A stretch of 64,000 nucleotides of DNA from UBA7672 sp040398465. Lineage in GTDB: Bacteria; Pseudomonadota; Alphaproteobacteria; Caulobacterales; Hyphomonadaceae. A program made the translations under genes and the position numbers. The notes under the pieces were generated by a model that did no database searches, was not told where the DNA came from, and saw only the letters and a list, made by a program, of their open reading frames with translations. The DNA lies in contig JBBAUA010000011.1 of the NCBI GenBank assembly GCA_040398465.1, positions 15,388 through 79,387 on the forward strand, written 5' to 3'. This document shows positions 1 through 7,416 of the stretch, one piece after another. Within the stretch, counting starts at the first letter, position 1. The number at the start of each line of letters is the position of its first letter.

Positions 1-2
1 GG

Positions 3-881
3 ATCACAGGCCTCGATACGCCTGTGATCTACGAAGCGCTGGACGTCCATCGTCTGCTGACCCGGAGGGACGTGGTCGGACTGGCGTTCCGCCGGCTCGA
101 AGGCGTGTTGCTGGCGCAAACGAAGGCGCTGGTGGTGTCCTCCCCCGGCTTCCTCCGCAATCATTTCGAGCTGCATCATCACGGACGGTACAAACCGTTC
201 CTCCTCGAAAACCGCCTCGCCGCCGGCGCGGATTATGGCCCGCGCCCGTCGCGCGCGCGCGCGCACACGGGGCCGCTGCAACTGGGCTGGCTTGGCATGC
301 TGCGCTGCCGCCGCTCGCTCGACCTGCTCCTGAAAGTGGCGCGTGAGGCTGGGCCCAGCGTCCACATCCACCTCCACGGCGTTCCGGCTCTGACCGAAAT
401 CGCGGATTTCCACGCGCGGATCGCAGACGTCGCGAACCTCACCTTTCATGGCCGCTACCGCTCCCCGGAAGACCTTGCGAACATCTATGCCGGACTGGAC
501 GTCGTCTGGGCCGGCGACTTCATGGAAGCAGGCTTCAACTCCGCCTGGCTCCTGCCGAACCGCATCTACGAAGGGGGGTTTTATGGCGTGCCGGCGATCA
601 CCCCGGCGGGCACTCAAACCGCCAGCTGGATCGAGGCGCGGGGCGCTGGTTTCACCCTTCCCGAAAACCTCGCAACCACCCTGCCCGGGCTGATCCTTGG
701 GCTGGCAGCAAACGGATCGCCCGTCGCCGTTCGTCGCAAGCGCCTGCTCGACCTGCCCGCCTCCACCTTTGTCGCTCCGCGCGGCGAGCTGGCGAGCCTG
801 ATAAATCAGGCGCTGGGGCGACCCAGCACGCACGATTTCGCGAATATGGGCGGAACCTCCCCGTCGCAGGCCGCGGAATAG
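3..881 (+). CDS. glycosyltransferase family 4-like, 5' end outside window
   Basis: The reading frame is open to the left edge (residues before the first possible GTG at 24 read ITGLDTP), so the true start lies upstream and only about 292 C-terminal residues are visible. The fold looks like a GT4-type transferase: a nucleotide-sugar side with LGWLGMLRCRRSL, then FHGRYRSPEDLANIY and a late acidic segment NRIYEGGFYGVPAI, which resembles the E-x7-E region of retaining glycosyltransferases. Such enzymes add a sugar from a nucleotide donor to a lipid-linked or polymer acceptor on the cytoplasmic side. Together with the ExoA/ExoM-like genes at 4.1-6.1 kb it suggests an exopolysaccharide region. Acceptor and donor cannot be told. 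Confidence 0.75.
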   Translation: MTGLDTPVIYEALDVHRLLTRRDVVGLAFRRLEGVLLAQTKALVVSSPGFLRNHFELHHHGRYKPFLLENRLAAGADYGPRPSRARAHTGPLQLGWLGMLRCRRSLDLLLKVAREAGPSVHIHLHGVPALTEIADFHARIADVANLTFHGRYRSPEDLANIYAGLDVVWAGDFMEAGFNSAWLLPNRIYEGGFYGVPAITPAGTQTASWIEARGAGFTLPENLATTLPGLILGLAANGSPVAVRRKRLLDLPASTFVAPRGELASLINQALGRPSTHDFANMGGTSPSQAAE

Positions 882-970
882 TGTTTGCCGGGCCCGCAAA
901 AGCCGGCACGCTTGGCGCGAGACATCCTTTAAAAAGGCCCTAGATTGCCCGGCATGGGGAGACCTGACCT

Positions 971-1891
971 ATGCCTGCACTGACCGCAGCGATCGCCAAC
1001 CTCAAGGGCGGCGTCGGCAAATCGACGACGACCGTGATGCTGGCCGACGGGCTGGCCTACTACTATGGCATGAATGTGCTGGTCATCGATCTCGACCCGC
1101 AGGCGAACTCCAGCCAGATGCTCCTCACCGAGATGGGCGTGCAGGCCGCGTCCGATCAGGGCAAGGGCACGCACCACCTTCTGGCAAGCTTCATGGCCGG
1201 CAAGCCGCCTTCGGCTGCGCCCTACATCATGCCCAACGCCGTGACGCTGGAGGAGCTGCGCCTCGCGGAAGAAAACGATGAGCGGCTCGGCTGGATTTCC
1301 AGTCTGCCCTCTCACCCGCACCTGCGCCTGCGCGAACTCAGCCTCGAGGAAGAATGGTACGGCCGCGCCGGCACGCCGACCACGCTGGCCGATGCCCTGG
1401 CCGAGCACTATCGAAAGGCGTTCGAGCCCCTGCAGTCACTCTACGACATCATCCTGATCGACTGCCCGCCGCATCTGTCGCCGCTGGCGCGCGCGGGCCT
1501 TGCGCTCGCCGACGCCTATCTGACGCCGACCATCGCGGACTCGGTTTCCACCTGGGGCACCAAGCAGTTCTCCGACTGGGTCGGCAAGTTCATCGCGCCG
1601 GACCTGCCAAGCCGCAACTTCGTGCTGATCACACGTTTCCGAGACACCAAATATGCGCGACAGGTCGCATCTGACCTGCGCGAAATCTATCTCAAGGACC
1701 GCTGGTTCGGCCCCATTATCCCCGAATCCGTGCATGTCCTGAACGCGATGGATCGCGCAGCTCTCGACAGCTACAACACCATCCGCGGCAAGTACGCGGG
1801 CGTCACTGGCGACGTGCGTCGGCTCGCCGAGCGCTTTTCAGATTTCATGACTCAGCAGACGGGGGTCTCATGGCACAAGGTCCGGGACTGA
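971..1891 (+). CDS. ParA family ATPase (MinD/ParA/Soj-like)
   Basis: The 306-residue protein has a deviant Walker A motif, KGGVGKST at residues 12-19, followed by DLDPQAN at 40-46 and a Walker B-like IILIDCPPHLS in the middle of the chain. These are the marks of ParA-type ATPases that dimerise on ATP and position DNA, proteins or polar structures. No ParB gene or parS-like repeat is adjacent and the chain lacks the N-terminal HTH of plasmid ParA, so it is more likely a chromosomal orphan used for cargo positioning than a plasmid partition protein. It shares 22 bases with the next gene, implying translational coupling. The ATG is preceded by GGGGAGACC. Confidence 0.85.
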   Translation: MPALTAAIANLKGGVGKSTTTVMLADGLAYYYGMNVLVIDLDPQANSSQMLLTEMGVQAASDQGKGTHHLLASFMAGKPPSAAPYIMPNAVTLEELRLAEENDERLGWISSLPSHPHLRLRELSLEEEWYGRAGTPTTLADALAEHYRKAFEPLQSLYDIILIDCPPHLSPLARAGLALADAYLTPTIADSVSTWGTKQFSDWVGKFIAPDLPSRNFVLITRFRDTKYARQVASDLREIYLKDRWFGPIIPESVHVLNAMDRAALDSYNTIRGKYAGVTGDVRRLAERFSDFMTQQTGVSWHKVRD

Positions 1892-2238
1892 CGCCGGTCG
1901 AATACATAGACCGCTTCTTCGACGAACTTCGCGCCGAGGTTCGCGCCAACCCGGCGCTCGCGGCGCGTCTGGTGAAGGCGCTCGGCGGCAACGTGGTGTT
2001 CGAGGACGAGACGAAGGCAGACGTCGCCAACCCCTACGCCCTCGCCGCATCAGCAACGAAGGCGCAGTTCTATGCGGTGTTCGGCTCGATGAAGCTCGCC
2101 CAGCTCAAGAAGATGCTGCAGGATCACAATCTGGCGACCCGGATCGACATGAACGGCAAGTCCGCCGACCAGCTTGTCGCCATGATGTACGAGCGCGCCA
2201 TGAACAAGGTCAGCGAGCGGCGCAGCTCATCATTCTGA
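1870..2238 (+). CDS. conserved hypothetical protein coupled to ParA-like ATPase
   Basis: A 122-residue soluble, mostly helical protein. Its start lies 22 bases inside the end of the ParA-like gene in another frame, so the two are probably co-translated. I do not recognise the family. Visible features are an acidic/basic N-terminal helix (YIDRFFDELRAEVRANP), a central QFYAVFGSMKLAQLKKML segment and a C-terminal stretch that reads like a small helical SAP-like or HeH-like module (LKKMLQDHNL, ADQLVAMMYERA). The end is Ser/Arg rich. Its position suggests a cargo adaptor or regulator of the ATPase; that is inference from context only. Confidence 0.7.
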   Translation: MAQGPGLTPVEYIDRFFDELRAEVRANPALAARLVKALGGNVVFEDETKADVANPYALAASATKAQFYAVFGSMKLAQLKKMLQDHNLATRIDMNGKSADQLVAMMYERAMNKVSERRSSSF

Positions 2239-2359
2239 CGTGTGTGTGGGGGTCGCCCTGTTAGATGTTCGGCTGTTGGTGTGATAAATCGGGGACGTCG
2301 GAATCGTCGGTGGGACGGGAATTCCATCTACCGTACAGATCCGATCCCGGACAACTGGT

Positions 2360-3079
2360 ATGAAGCGCAAGTCCGGTACGCCAGCGAGGACATTCGATCT
2401 GAATCACGAGAGCCTTGAGCTTCTGGACGAGCCGGTCATCGATCTTGTCGCGGACAATGCGCAGCTGCGGGCGGCTCTGTTCGGCGCCGAACGGGCCGGC
2501 GCTCGGCCCGAAACAATCACGACGGAGCTGCAGCACCGCATCGGCAACCTTCTCGCTGTCGTCCAGGCCATGGCTCGCCAGACCTTCAGGCATTCAGACC
2601 CCGTCCGCCTTGCGGAGTTCGGCGCGCGGATGAACGCGCTCGGCATGGCGCAAGCCATCCTGATCGAAGCGGAAACACGGGGCGCAACCCTTGCCGAAGT
2701 CGTCACGAGCGCTCTGGCGCCACACGGCGCGGATGGCGCAACCCGCGATCGGATCAAGGTTGCCGGACCCGAGATGAGGCTGGAAGGCCGCCGCGCGCAC
2801 GCCCTCACCCTTGCCCTGCATGAGCTCGCAACCAACGCGGCCAAGTACGGCGCGCTCTCGGTCGAACGCGGCTCGGTTGAAATCGAATGGCGCACCGAGG
2901 AAGGACAGCTCGATTTCGTCTGGCGCGAACGGGACGGACCGGCCTGCCCGTTGCCGGAACGAACAGGCTTTGGATCTTTCCTGATCACGCGAAACCTCGG
3001 GATCGCGTTCGGCGGCGCAGTCGACCTCGACTTCGACACGGCTGGCTTGATTTGCCGCCTGCGGGCGCCAGTCCTCTGA
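2360..3079 (+). CDS. HWE-family sensor histidine kinase, minimal form
   Basis: The 239-residue kinase has an HWE-type H box ELQHRIGNLLAVVQA with the phospho-accepting His at residue 59, an N box LHELATNAAKYG near 153-164, the family-defining Trp-x-Glu in FVWRERDGP near 187-194, and a G box GFGSFLI near 203-209. About 50 residues precede the H box and no PAS, GAF or membrane segment is visible, so signal input must come from a partner. HWE/HisKA_2 kinases commonly phosphorylate PhyR, the anti-anti-sigma factor of the alphaproteobacterial general stress response. The gene is convergent with ecfG, 30 bases away, which supports that role. No PhyR gene is in this window. Confidence 0.85.
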   Translation: MKRKSGTPARTFDLNHESLELLDEPVIDLVADNAQLRAALFGAERAGARPETITTELQHRIGNLLAVVQAMARQTFRHSDPVRLAEFGARMNALGMAQAILIEAETRGATLAEVVTSALAPHGADGATRDRIKVAGPEMRLEGRRAHALTLALHELATNAAKYGALSVERGSVEIEWRTEEGQLDFVWRERDGPACPLPERTGFGSFLITRNLGIAFGGAVDLDFDTAGLICRLRAPVL

Positions 3080-3109
3080 ATCGCAGCGCAGTCGTCGCTC
3101 TCCAACCGA

Positions 3110-3736
3110 TCAGGCTGACATGTCCCTGCCCACAGCCTGCGTCGTCGGCTGGACCTGCATGGCCGTGGCTTCTGTCATGATCGTACTGAACGCCGCCGAT
3201 GCGGAGACGTCGGATTGCGCTCGCTGCTTTCCGCTTTGACGCTCCAGAATGCCGACCAGTTCGGCGCGTGCGCGATTGACCCGGCTTTTCACCGTGCCGA
3301 TGGCGCAGCCGCAGATTGCCGCCGTGTCCGCATAAGAAAGCCCCGCCGCCGTCACCAGAACGAGCGCTTGTCGCTGGTCAAACGACAACAACTGCATCGC
3401 GTTTCGTACATCGAGCAGTTCCTCGCGCACCGACGGATCGTCAGCGACAACCAGCGTGCTTTCGGCAACCCCGGGATCGAGCGGTACGCTTCGCCACGAG
3501 CGGCGCGCGCGTGAATAGTGCTCGTTGCGCAGGATCGTGAACAACCATGCCTTGAAGTTTGTGCCCGCCTGGTAGCTGCTGCGCGCCCGCCAGGCCTTGA
3601 TCATCGTTTCTTGGGCGAGATCTTCCGCCTCCGGGCGGTGCGTCATGCTGAACGCAAAGGCGCGCAAATGGGGGATCAGGGCGACGAGCTGGGCTTTGAA
3701 TGTTGCATCATCGACGGCGCCGCCACGCGCCTCTAG
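3110..3736 (-). CDS. ecfG: EcfG-type general stress response sigma factor (start codon unresolved)
   Basis: Sigma-70 region 2 is clear (LIPHLRAFAFSMTHRPEAEDLAQET then NFKAWLFTILRNEHYSRARR), as is region 4 (LSFDQRQALVLVTAAGLSY then CAIGTVKSRVNRARAEL). The layout and the nepR gene just upstream identify EcfG/SigT, the sigma factor for the alphaproteobacterial general stress regulon. The C-terminal tail of about 40 residues is longer than usual. The start is a puzzle. No ATG, GTG or TTG occurs in frame between the nepR stop and the conserved region; the nearest are TTG at 3667 and ATG at 3646, both inside region 2.1, or TTG at 3925 beside the nepR start. The 5' coordinate given is the first codon after the nepR frame closes, not a proven start. 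Confidence 0.8.
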   Translation of the reverse strand, partial: LEARGGAVDDATFKAQLVALIPHLRAFAFSMTHRPEAEDLAQETMIKAWRARSSYQAGTNFKAWLFTILRNEHYSRARRSWRSVPLDPGVAESTLVVADDPSVREELLDVRNAMQLLSFDQRQALVLVTAAGLSYADTAAICGCAIGTVKSRVNRARAELVGILERQSGKQRAQSDVSASAAFSTIMTEATAMQVQPTTQAVGRDMSA

Positions 3737-3921
3737 CTGAACATCGGCTGGGGCGCCCGATTCCGCCGCACCCGGTCCGCTTGCGCCAGAAGCTCCAGAA
3801 AGGCCTGTGGCGGCTCTTCGCTGACCATTGCCGCGTAAACCTGGCTCAGCGCCTTGCCGATGCGCTTCTGACGAAGCCGGGCATCCTGCAGGCTGTGCAT
3901 CGGGCCGGGAGTGTATGACAT
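3733..3921 (-). CDS. nepR: NepR anti-sigma factor
   Basis: A 62-residue protein with the NepR core IGKALSQVYAAMVSEEPPQAFLELLAQAD, the two helices by which NepR holds EcfG and, under stress, phosphorylated PhyR. It is the first gene of a nepR-ecfG unit, the usual arrangement. Its stop (3733-3735) abuts the sigma-factor reading frame, so translational coupling is expected. A candidate EcfG-dependent promoter lies about 95 bases upstream, which would give the autoregulation known for these loci. Upstream, where phyR is commonly found divergently, there is a glycosyltransferase gene instead. Confidence 0.88.
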   Translation of the reverse strand: MSYTPGPMHSLQDARLRQKRIGKALSQVYAAMVSEEPPQAFLELLAQADRVRRNRAPQPMFS

Positions 3922-4014
3922 GCAACGTCTTGCCTCGCGCGCGGCAGGCGACTGCCGCGGAGTTACGGTAACGAATTGTCGTCAAAAGATCGGGCGCTTA
4001 CCCCGCCAACTACC

Positions 4015-4041
4015 AATACGCGCAGCACGAGCCTTGGTTCC
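4015..4041 (-). promoter_or_regulatory. candidate EcfG-dependent promoter for nepR-ecfG
   Basis: On the minus strand GGAAC (4041-4037) is followed by a 16-base spacer and CGTATT (4020-4015). The published EcfG consensus is GGAAC, 16-17 bases, CGTT, so the -35 is perfect and the -10 matches three of four. It lies in the 147-base intergenic space upstream of nepR, implying a leader of roughly 85-90 bases. Confidence 0.7.
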
Positions 4042-4068
4042 ATCACCCACAAGGGTGCGAAACCGTGA

Positions 4069-5139
4069 TCAGCGACGCCGGGGAACCAGAAGCTGCAGCA
4101 GCAGGCCGGCCGACCAGCTCATGTGCATCACGCCAGACGCCATGCCTGCCAACAGTCCGCATAACGACATACGCTGCACCGCCACGACCAGCGACGCGCC
4201 CGCAAGTGCAGCGACGTAGCTCCCAGGCGCCAGAAGCGCCCACGGCGTAACCATCGCCATTGCAAGTCCGGCGAGGCAGCCGATCAGCGTGACAGGCGGG
4301 ATCAGCTGCCGCAGCTTCGGCTTCTCGCCATGCTTCAGCAGCGTGCGGGCGCGGCCGCGGCCATAGTTATAGTATTGCCGCGCCAGCGCGCCCACCGTTG
4401 CACGCGGCAGGTAAGTCAGCCGGATGTCGGCGTCCATGAAGATGCGGCCGCCCGCCTGCCGCAACCGCGTGTCGAACTCTGCATCCTCATTGTGCGAGAA
4501 CGTCTCGTCATAGCCGCCCAGGTGGACAAAGGTCTTGAGGTCGAAAGCCGCGTGATGGCCATGGTCGACGAATCCAGACGTCCGCCCGCCCCGATGCGCC
4601 GATCCGCCGGAGCCGAGGGGCGTATCGACGATCCAGGCATTGGCTTTCTGGAAGCAGGTTATGCCATCCGCATCCATCGGCACGACGACGGACGCCACGC
4701 CGCGCCTTGCAAGTGAGTCCGCCGCCTGCATCACATAGTTCGGTGGATAGATGGCGTGCGCATCGCACCTGACGAGGATTCGCCGGCCGATGCCGGCCCC
4801 TCGCGCCGCGGCGTTCACCGCCGCTGATTGCAGCCGCTTCGGATTATGCAGCAGGCGGAGATTTGGAAATTCCTCCTGCAGCATTTCCACTACGGCCCGC
4901 GTCCAGTCGCGGCTGCCGCCGTCGGCGACAATCATCTCGATCTGCTTCAACCGTTCATCGCCTGTCATCAGCGAGCGCACGCACGCCTCGATATGCCGGC
5001 CTTCGTTGAGCGTCGGGATCACGACGACGACATCCTCGCCACGCGCCATGCGCATGTGCACTTGGCCCGCAAGCCCGATCTTGCTTGCGGGCTGGTCAAG
5101 AACGAGCGTGGCGCCTGTATCAGCCACGTGCGGCTCCAT
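4069..5139 (-). CDS. glycosyltransferase family 2, ExoA-like
   Basis: The 356-residue protein has a GT-A domain starting DVVVVIPTLNEGRHIEACVRSL, with IVADGGSRDWT (nucleotide-binding) and LVRCDAHAIYP (DxD-like), then HNEDAEFDTRLRQAGG as the catalytic/acceptor motif, and 2-3 hydrophobic C-terminal segments. This arrangement is typical of succinoglycan ExoA-type transferases that extend a lipid-linked oligosaccharide at the inner membrane. The ATG at 5139 is chosen because it overlaps the upstream transferase by only 20 bases; an in-frame ATG at 5187 would overlap by 68. The sugar specificity cannot be read from the sequence. Confidence 0.82.
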   Translation of the reverse strand: MEPHVADTGATLVLDQPASKIGLAGQVHMRMARGEDVVVVIPTLNEGRHIEACVRSLMTGDERLKQIEMIVADGGSRDWTRAVVEMLQEEFPNLRLLHNPKRLQSAAVNAAARGAGIGRRILVRCDAHAIYPPNYVMQAADSLARRGVASVVVPMDADGITCFQKANAWIVDTPLGSGGSAHRGGRTSGFVDHGHHAAFDLKTFVHLGGYDETFSHNEDAEFDTRLRQAGGRIFMDADIRLTYLPRATVGALARQYYNYGRGRARTLLKHGEKPKLRQLIPPVTLIGCLAGLAMAMVTPWALLAPGSYVAALAGASLVVAVQRMSLCGLLAGMASGVMHMSWSAGLLLQLLVPRRR

Positions 5140-6061
5140 AAAGTTCGATAGGCGCGCGCCCCAGGGCGGCTCCCAACACGCCGGCATGCAGGTGCGCGCG
5201 CACCACCGCGCGGCGCCAGCGCACCGGTGACCAGATCGTCAGGCCAGCCACCGCAAGGCAGCACGCAACCTTGGCAAGCGAGATCGCCCCCAGCGCTGTG
5301 CTCGCCTCCCCGTCACGCAGGCGAAGCAGGCCGTATGTCTGCCCCGCCCGATAAGCCCGCGTCGTCAACCAGTTCAGGTTCGCACGGCCAGGCGACACCG
5401 GCTCCACGACCACCGCCGCGGGCGTATAGGTCATCGCAACGCCGGCGCGGGCAAGCATCGTGAAGAAGGCCGTGTCTTCCCCGCCGCTGCGCCCGAAGGA
5501 CGGATCGAACCTGAAGGCGCCAACAGCCGTACGCTTCATCAGGACGTTACAGGTGTATCCGCCTTCGATCTTGCCGCGCCTGAGGGGGGCTGGCGTCGAG
5601 TGCATATCCGCTCGCCGCAACCAGCCCGGCGCATTTGCGTCGTAGGACGCGTTAACCTTGCCGAACACGACATCCGCTCGCGTCCGGTCCAGTTCAGAGA
5701 AAAGGCAGGCGAGCCAGTTTGGCCGCGCAACCTCATCGTCGTCGATGAACGCAACCAACGTCGCACGCGCCGCATTGAGGCAGGCATTGCGCGCGATCGA
5801 AATATTCCGGGCCGGCGCATGAAGGTAAACGCCCTCGAGTCCAAGGTCCGCGAACGCGCGCATCACTGTCTCGCGCGCGGATGGGATGTCATCATTGTCC
5901 GCTACAATCACCCGCAATCGCGTTGCGGCCGGCAAGTCCTGGCTCGCCAGCGAAGCAAGCAGACGCGCGACCGAAGGACGTTGGAAGGTGCACACGCACA
6001 CATCCACATCGCGACCGGGCGCGTTGCGACCGGGCACATTGCGATCGCGCACTGAAATCAT
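5120..6061 (-). CDS. glycosyltransferase family 2, ExoM-like
   Basis: A GT-A fold transferase of 313 residues with VDVCVCTFQRPSVARLLASL at the N terminus, IVADNDDIPSARETV, the metal-binding FIDDDEVARPNWL, and GRSGGEDTAFF as the acceptor/base motif. These fit the ExoM/SpsA-like group that adds glucose or a related sugar in exopolysaccharide assembly. Upstream in-frame ATGs exist at 6097 and 6076, but the one at 6061 has GGAA at a good distance. The first codons contain a short degenerate repeat (NVPGR, NAPGR). It is the first gene of a pair with the ExoA-like gene. Confidence 0.8.
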   Translation of the reverse strand: MISVRDRNVPGRNAPGRDVDVCVCTFQRPSVARLLASLASQDLPAATRLRVIVADNDDIPSARETVMRAFADLGLEGVYLHAPARNISIARNACLNAARATLVAFIDDDEVARPNWLACLFSELDRTRADVVFGKVNASYDANAPGWLRRADMHSTPAPLRRGKIEGGYTCNVLMKRTAVGAFRFDPSFGRSGGEDTAFFTMLARAGVAMTYTPAAVVVEPVSPGRANLNWLTTRAYRAGQTYGLLRLRDGEASTALGAISLAKVACCLAVAGLTIWSPVRWRRAVVRAHLHAGVLGAALGRAPIELYGAARG

Positions 6062-6273
6062 GGTTTCCGGGACCATGACCCGCAAGGTGCAAGCCATGCG
6101 CCATCACGAGGAAATGGCTTGCGCCTGAAACTACACTGACAAGCGCTTCGCTTTCCTGCGCTAACCCGCACAGGCCCGCGCTCCGGCGCCTGCAACTGAT
6201 ATCGGAGCGTCACGCAACCGATGGCGGATTGCCACGTTCTGTCTCGGCAATTCCCTGCCTGAAAGGAACTTCC

Positions 6274-6642
6274 ATGGTTATGACAACCGGCCACACGAGC
6301 GCTATCCGCGCAACCAAGGTCATCGGCACGAACGTCTACAATCCGTCCGGCGACAAGATCGGCAAGGTCGAGGACGTCGTTCTCGACAAGTCTTCAAACA
6401 ACATCATGTTCGCAGTCGTCGGCTTCGGCGGCTTCCTCGGCATGAACGAAAAATTCCACCCGCTTCCGTGGTCCACGCTCGACTACGAGAAGGGCCGGGA
6501 TGGCTATGTCGTCAGCATGACGAAGGAGCAGCTCGAAGCTGCCCCCTCCGACGGCATCGACGAGCTGACGCGCGGCGATGGCAACACCACGCTCCGCGAC
6601 GAAGTATACGACTACTACAAGGCCCCCCGCTACTGGCAGTAG
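6274..6642 (+). CDS. PRC-barrel domain protein
   Basis: A 122-residue protein whose core VIGTNVYNPSGDKIGKVEDVVLDKSSNNIMF is a PRC-barrel (photosynthetic reaction centre H-subunit beta barrel). Small stand-alone PRC-barrel proteins are common and often stress-induced in alphaproteobacteria, but their biochemical role is mostly unknown. No signal peptide is visible. The ATG at 6274 is preceded by AAGGAA at ideal spacing; an upstream GTG-type start at 6229 is less likely. A strong terminator follows about 100 bases downstream. Confidence 0.85.
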   Translation: MVMTTGHTSAIRATKVIGTNVYNPSGDKIGKVEDVVLDKSSNNIMFAVVGFGGFLGMNEKFHPLPWSTLDYEKGRDGYVVSMTKEQLEAAPSDGIDELTRGDGNTTLRDEVYDYYKAPRYWQ

Positions 6643-6743
6643 CCGCCGGCCCCACGCGCTCCGGACCGTGATCTCTGGGTCCAACCTGATCGCGGTCCGG
6701 CGGACCGGGTGGACGTGCAGCCCGCCCGGTCCATCTGAAGACG

Positions 6744-6776
6744 AGGCCCGGGAAGCATCGCTTCCCGGGCCTTTTC
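6744..6776 (+). terminator. rho-independent terminator after PRC-barrel gene
   Basis: A perfect 13-bp stem (AGGCCCGGGAAGC / GCTTCCCGGGCCT) with a 3-base loop is followed directly by TTTTC on the plus strand. Two further inverted repeats containing CCGGACC/GGTCC motifs lie between the stop codon at 6642 and this stem, so the 3' end of the transcript is highly structured. Confidence 0.85.
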
Positions 6777-6810
6777 TATCCTCATGTCGGAGAAGAGAAG
6801 TGCGTGGCGT

Positions 6811-7224
6811 TCAACCTGCGGTCGCGCCAGCCACGGCCGGAACCGCATCCTTGTTCCACTTGTAGATGCGCCGGATGCTGCAAGAGCCATCATTGTAGCG
6901 TGCATCGGTCACCAGCTTATCCCCGGTCGACAGGCAGGAGCTGCCGCCCCGTGACACCAGGCCGATATTTAGGAACGCATCGCGCGGATTGCACGTCCCG
7001 ATCAGCTCCAGCTTGTATTCGTCGTTCAACCTCGCCTCGACGATCACGGAGCGATTGTCGTTTTCACGCCAGTTGCGGATTTGCTGGGCGAAGCAGATGT
7101 TGTTGACCTCCTCGCCCTGCCGTGGGTCAGGCTTGGCGTCTGCCGTGTCGACTGGCGGTGTAGCGCAACCGGCAAGCAGCGCGGCTGCAGTGGCGGCGAA
7201 GAGAAACTTGGCGTTTTTCATCAT
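6811..7224 (-). CDS. small lipoprotein of unknown function (DUF6491-like)
   Basis: A 137-residue protein with a lipoprotein signal peptide: basic MMKNAK, a hydrophobic stretch and the lipobox LLAGC with Cys at about residue 20. The mature part has four further Cys (ICFAQQ, GTCNPR, SSCLS, GSCSI), which could form two disulfides in the periplasm, and ends in an Ala/Val-rich tail. It resembles DUF6491 lipoproteins found in sphingomonads and relatives; the function is not known. GGGAAG precedes the double ATG, so the start at 7224 or 7221 is well supported. Confidence 0.75.
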   Translation of the reverse strand: MMKNAKFLFAATAAALLAGCATPPVDTADAKPDPRQGEEVNNICFAQQIRNWRENDNRSVIVEARLNDEYKLELIGTCNPRDAFLNIGLVSRGGSSCLSTGDKLVTDARYNDGSCSIRRIYKWNKDAVPAVAGATAG

Positions 7225-7416
7225 GGGACTTCCCTCGTCAGGGACGCGCAGGCTGTCTCTTTCTGCCTGAGCGGCTGGTGAACACGATACACGCCTTTAC
7301 GCGCCTGGCCCAGCCTCGGGACCGGTCGGAAGCCGCATCGCATCGCCCCGCGGCGCACAATGGAACCCCGCCGGGCCGCGCCGCGTTGGAACACCGGACC
7401 CGGGCGGACAGCAAAC

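Noticed and set aside
6265..6270. EcfG -35 element GGAAC upstream of the PRC-barrel gene
   Set aside because: It is only a few bases before the ATG and serves as the ribosome-binding site; no -10 element is possible there.
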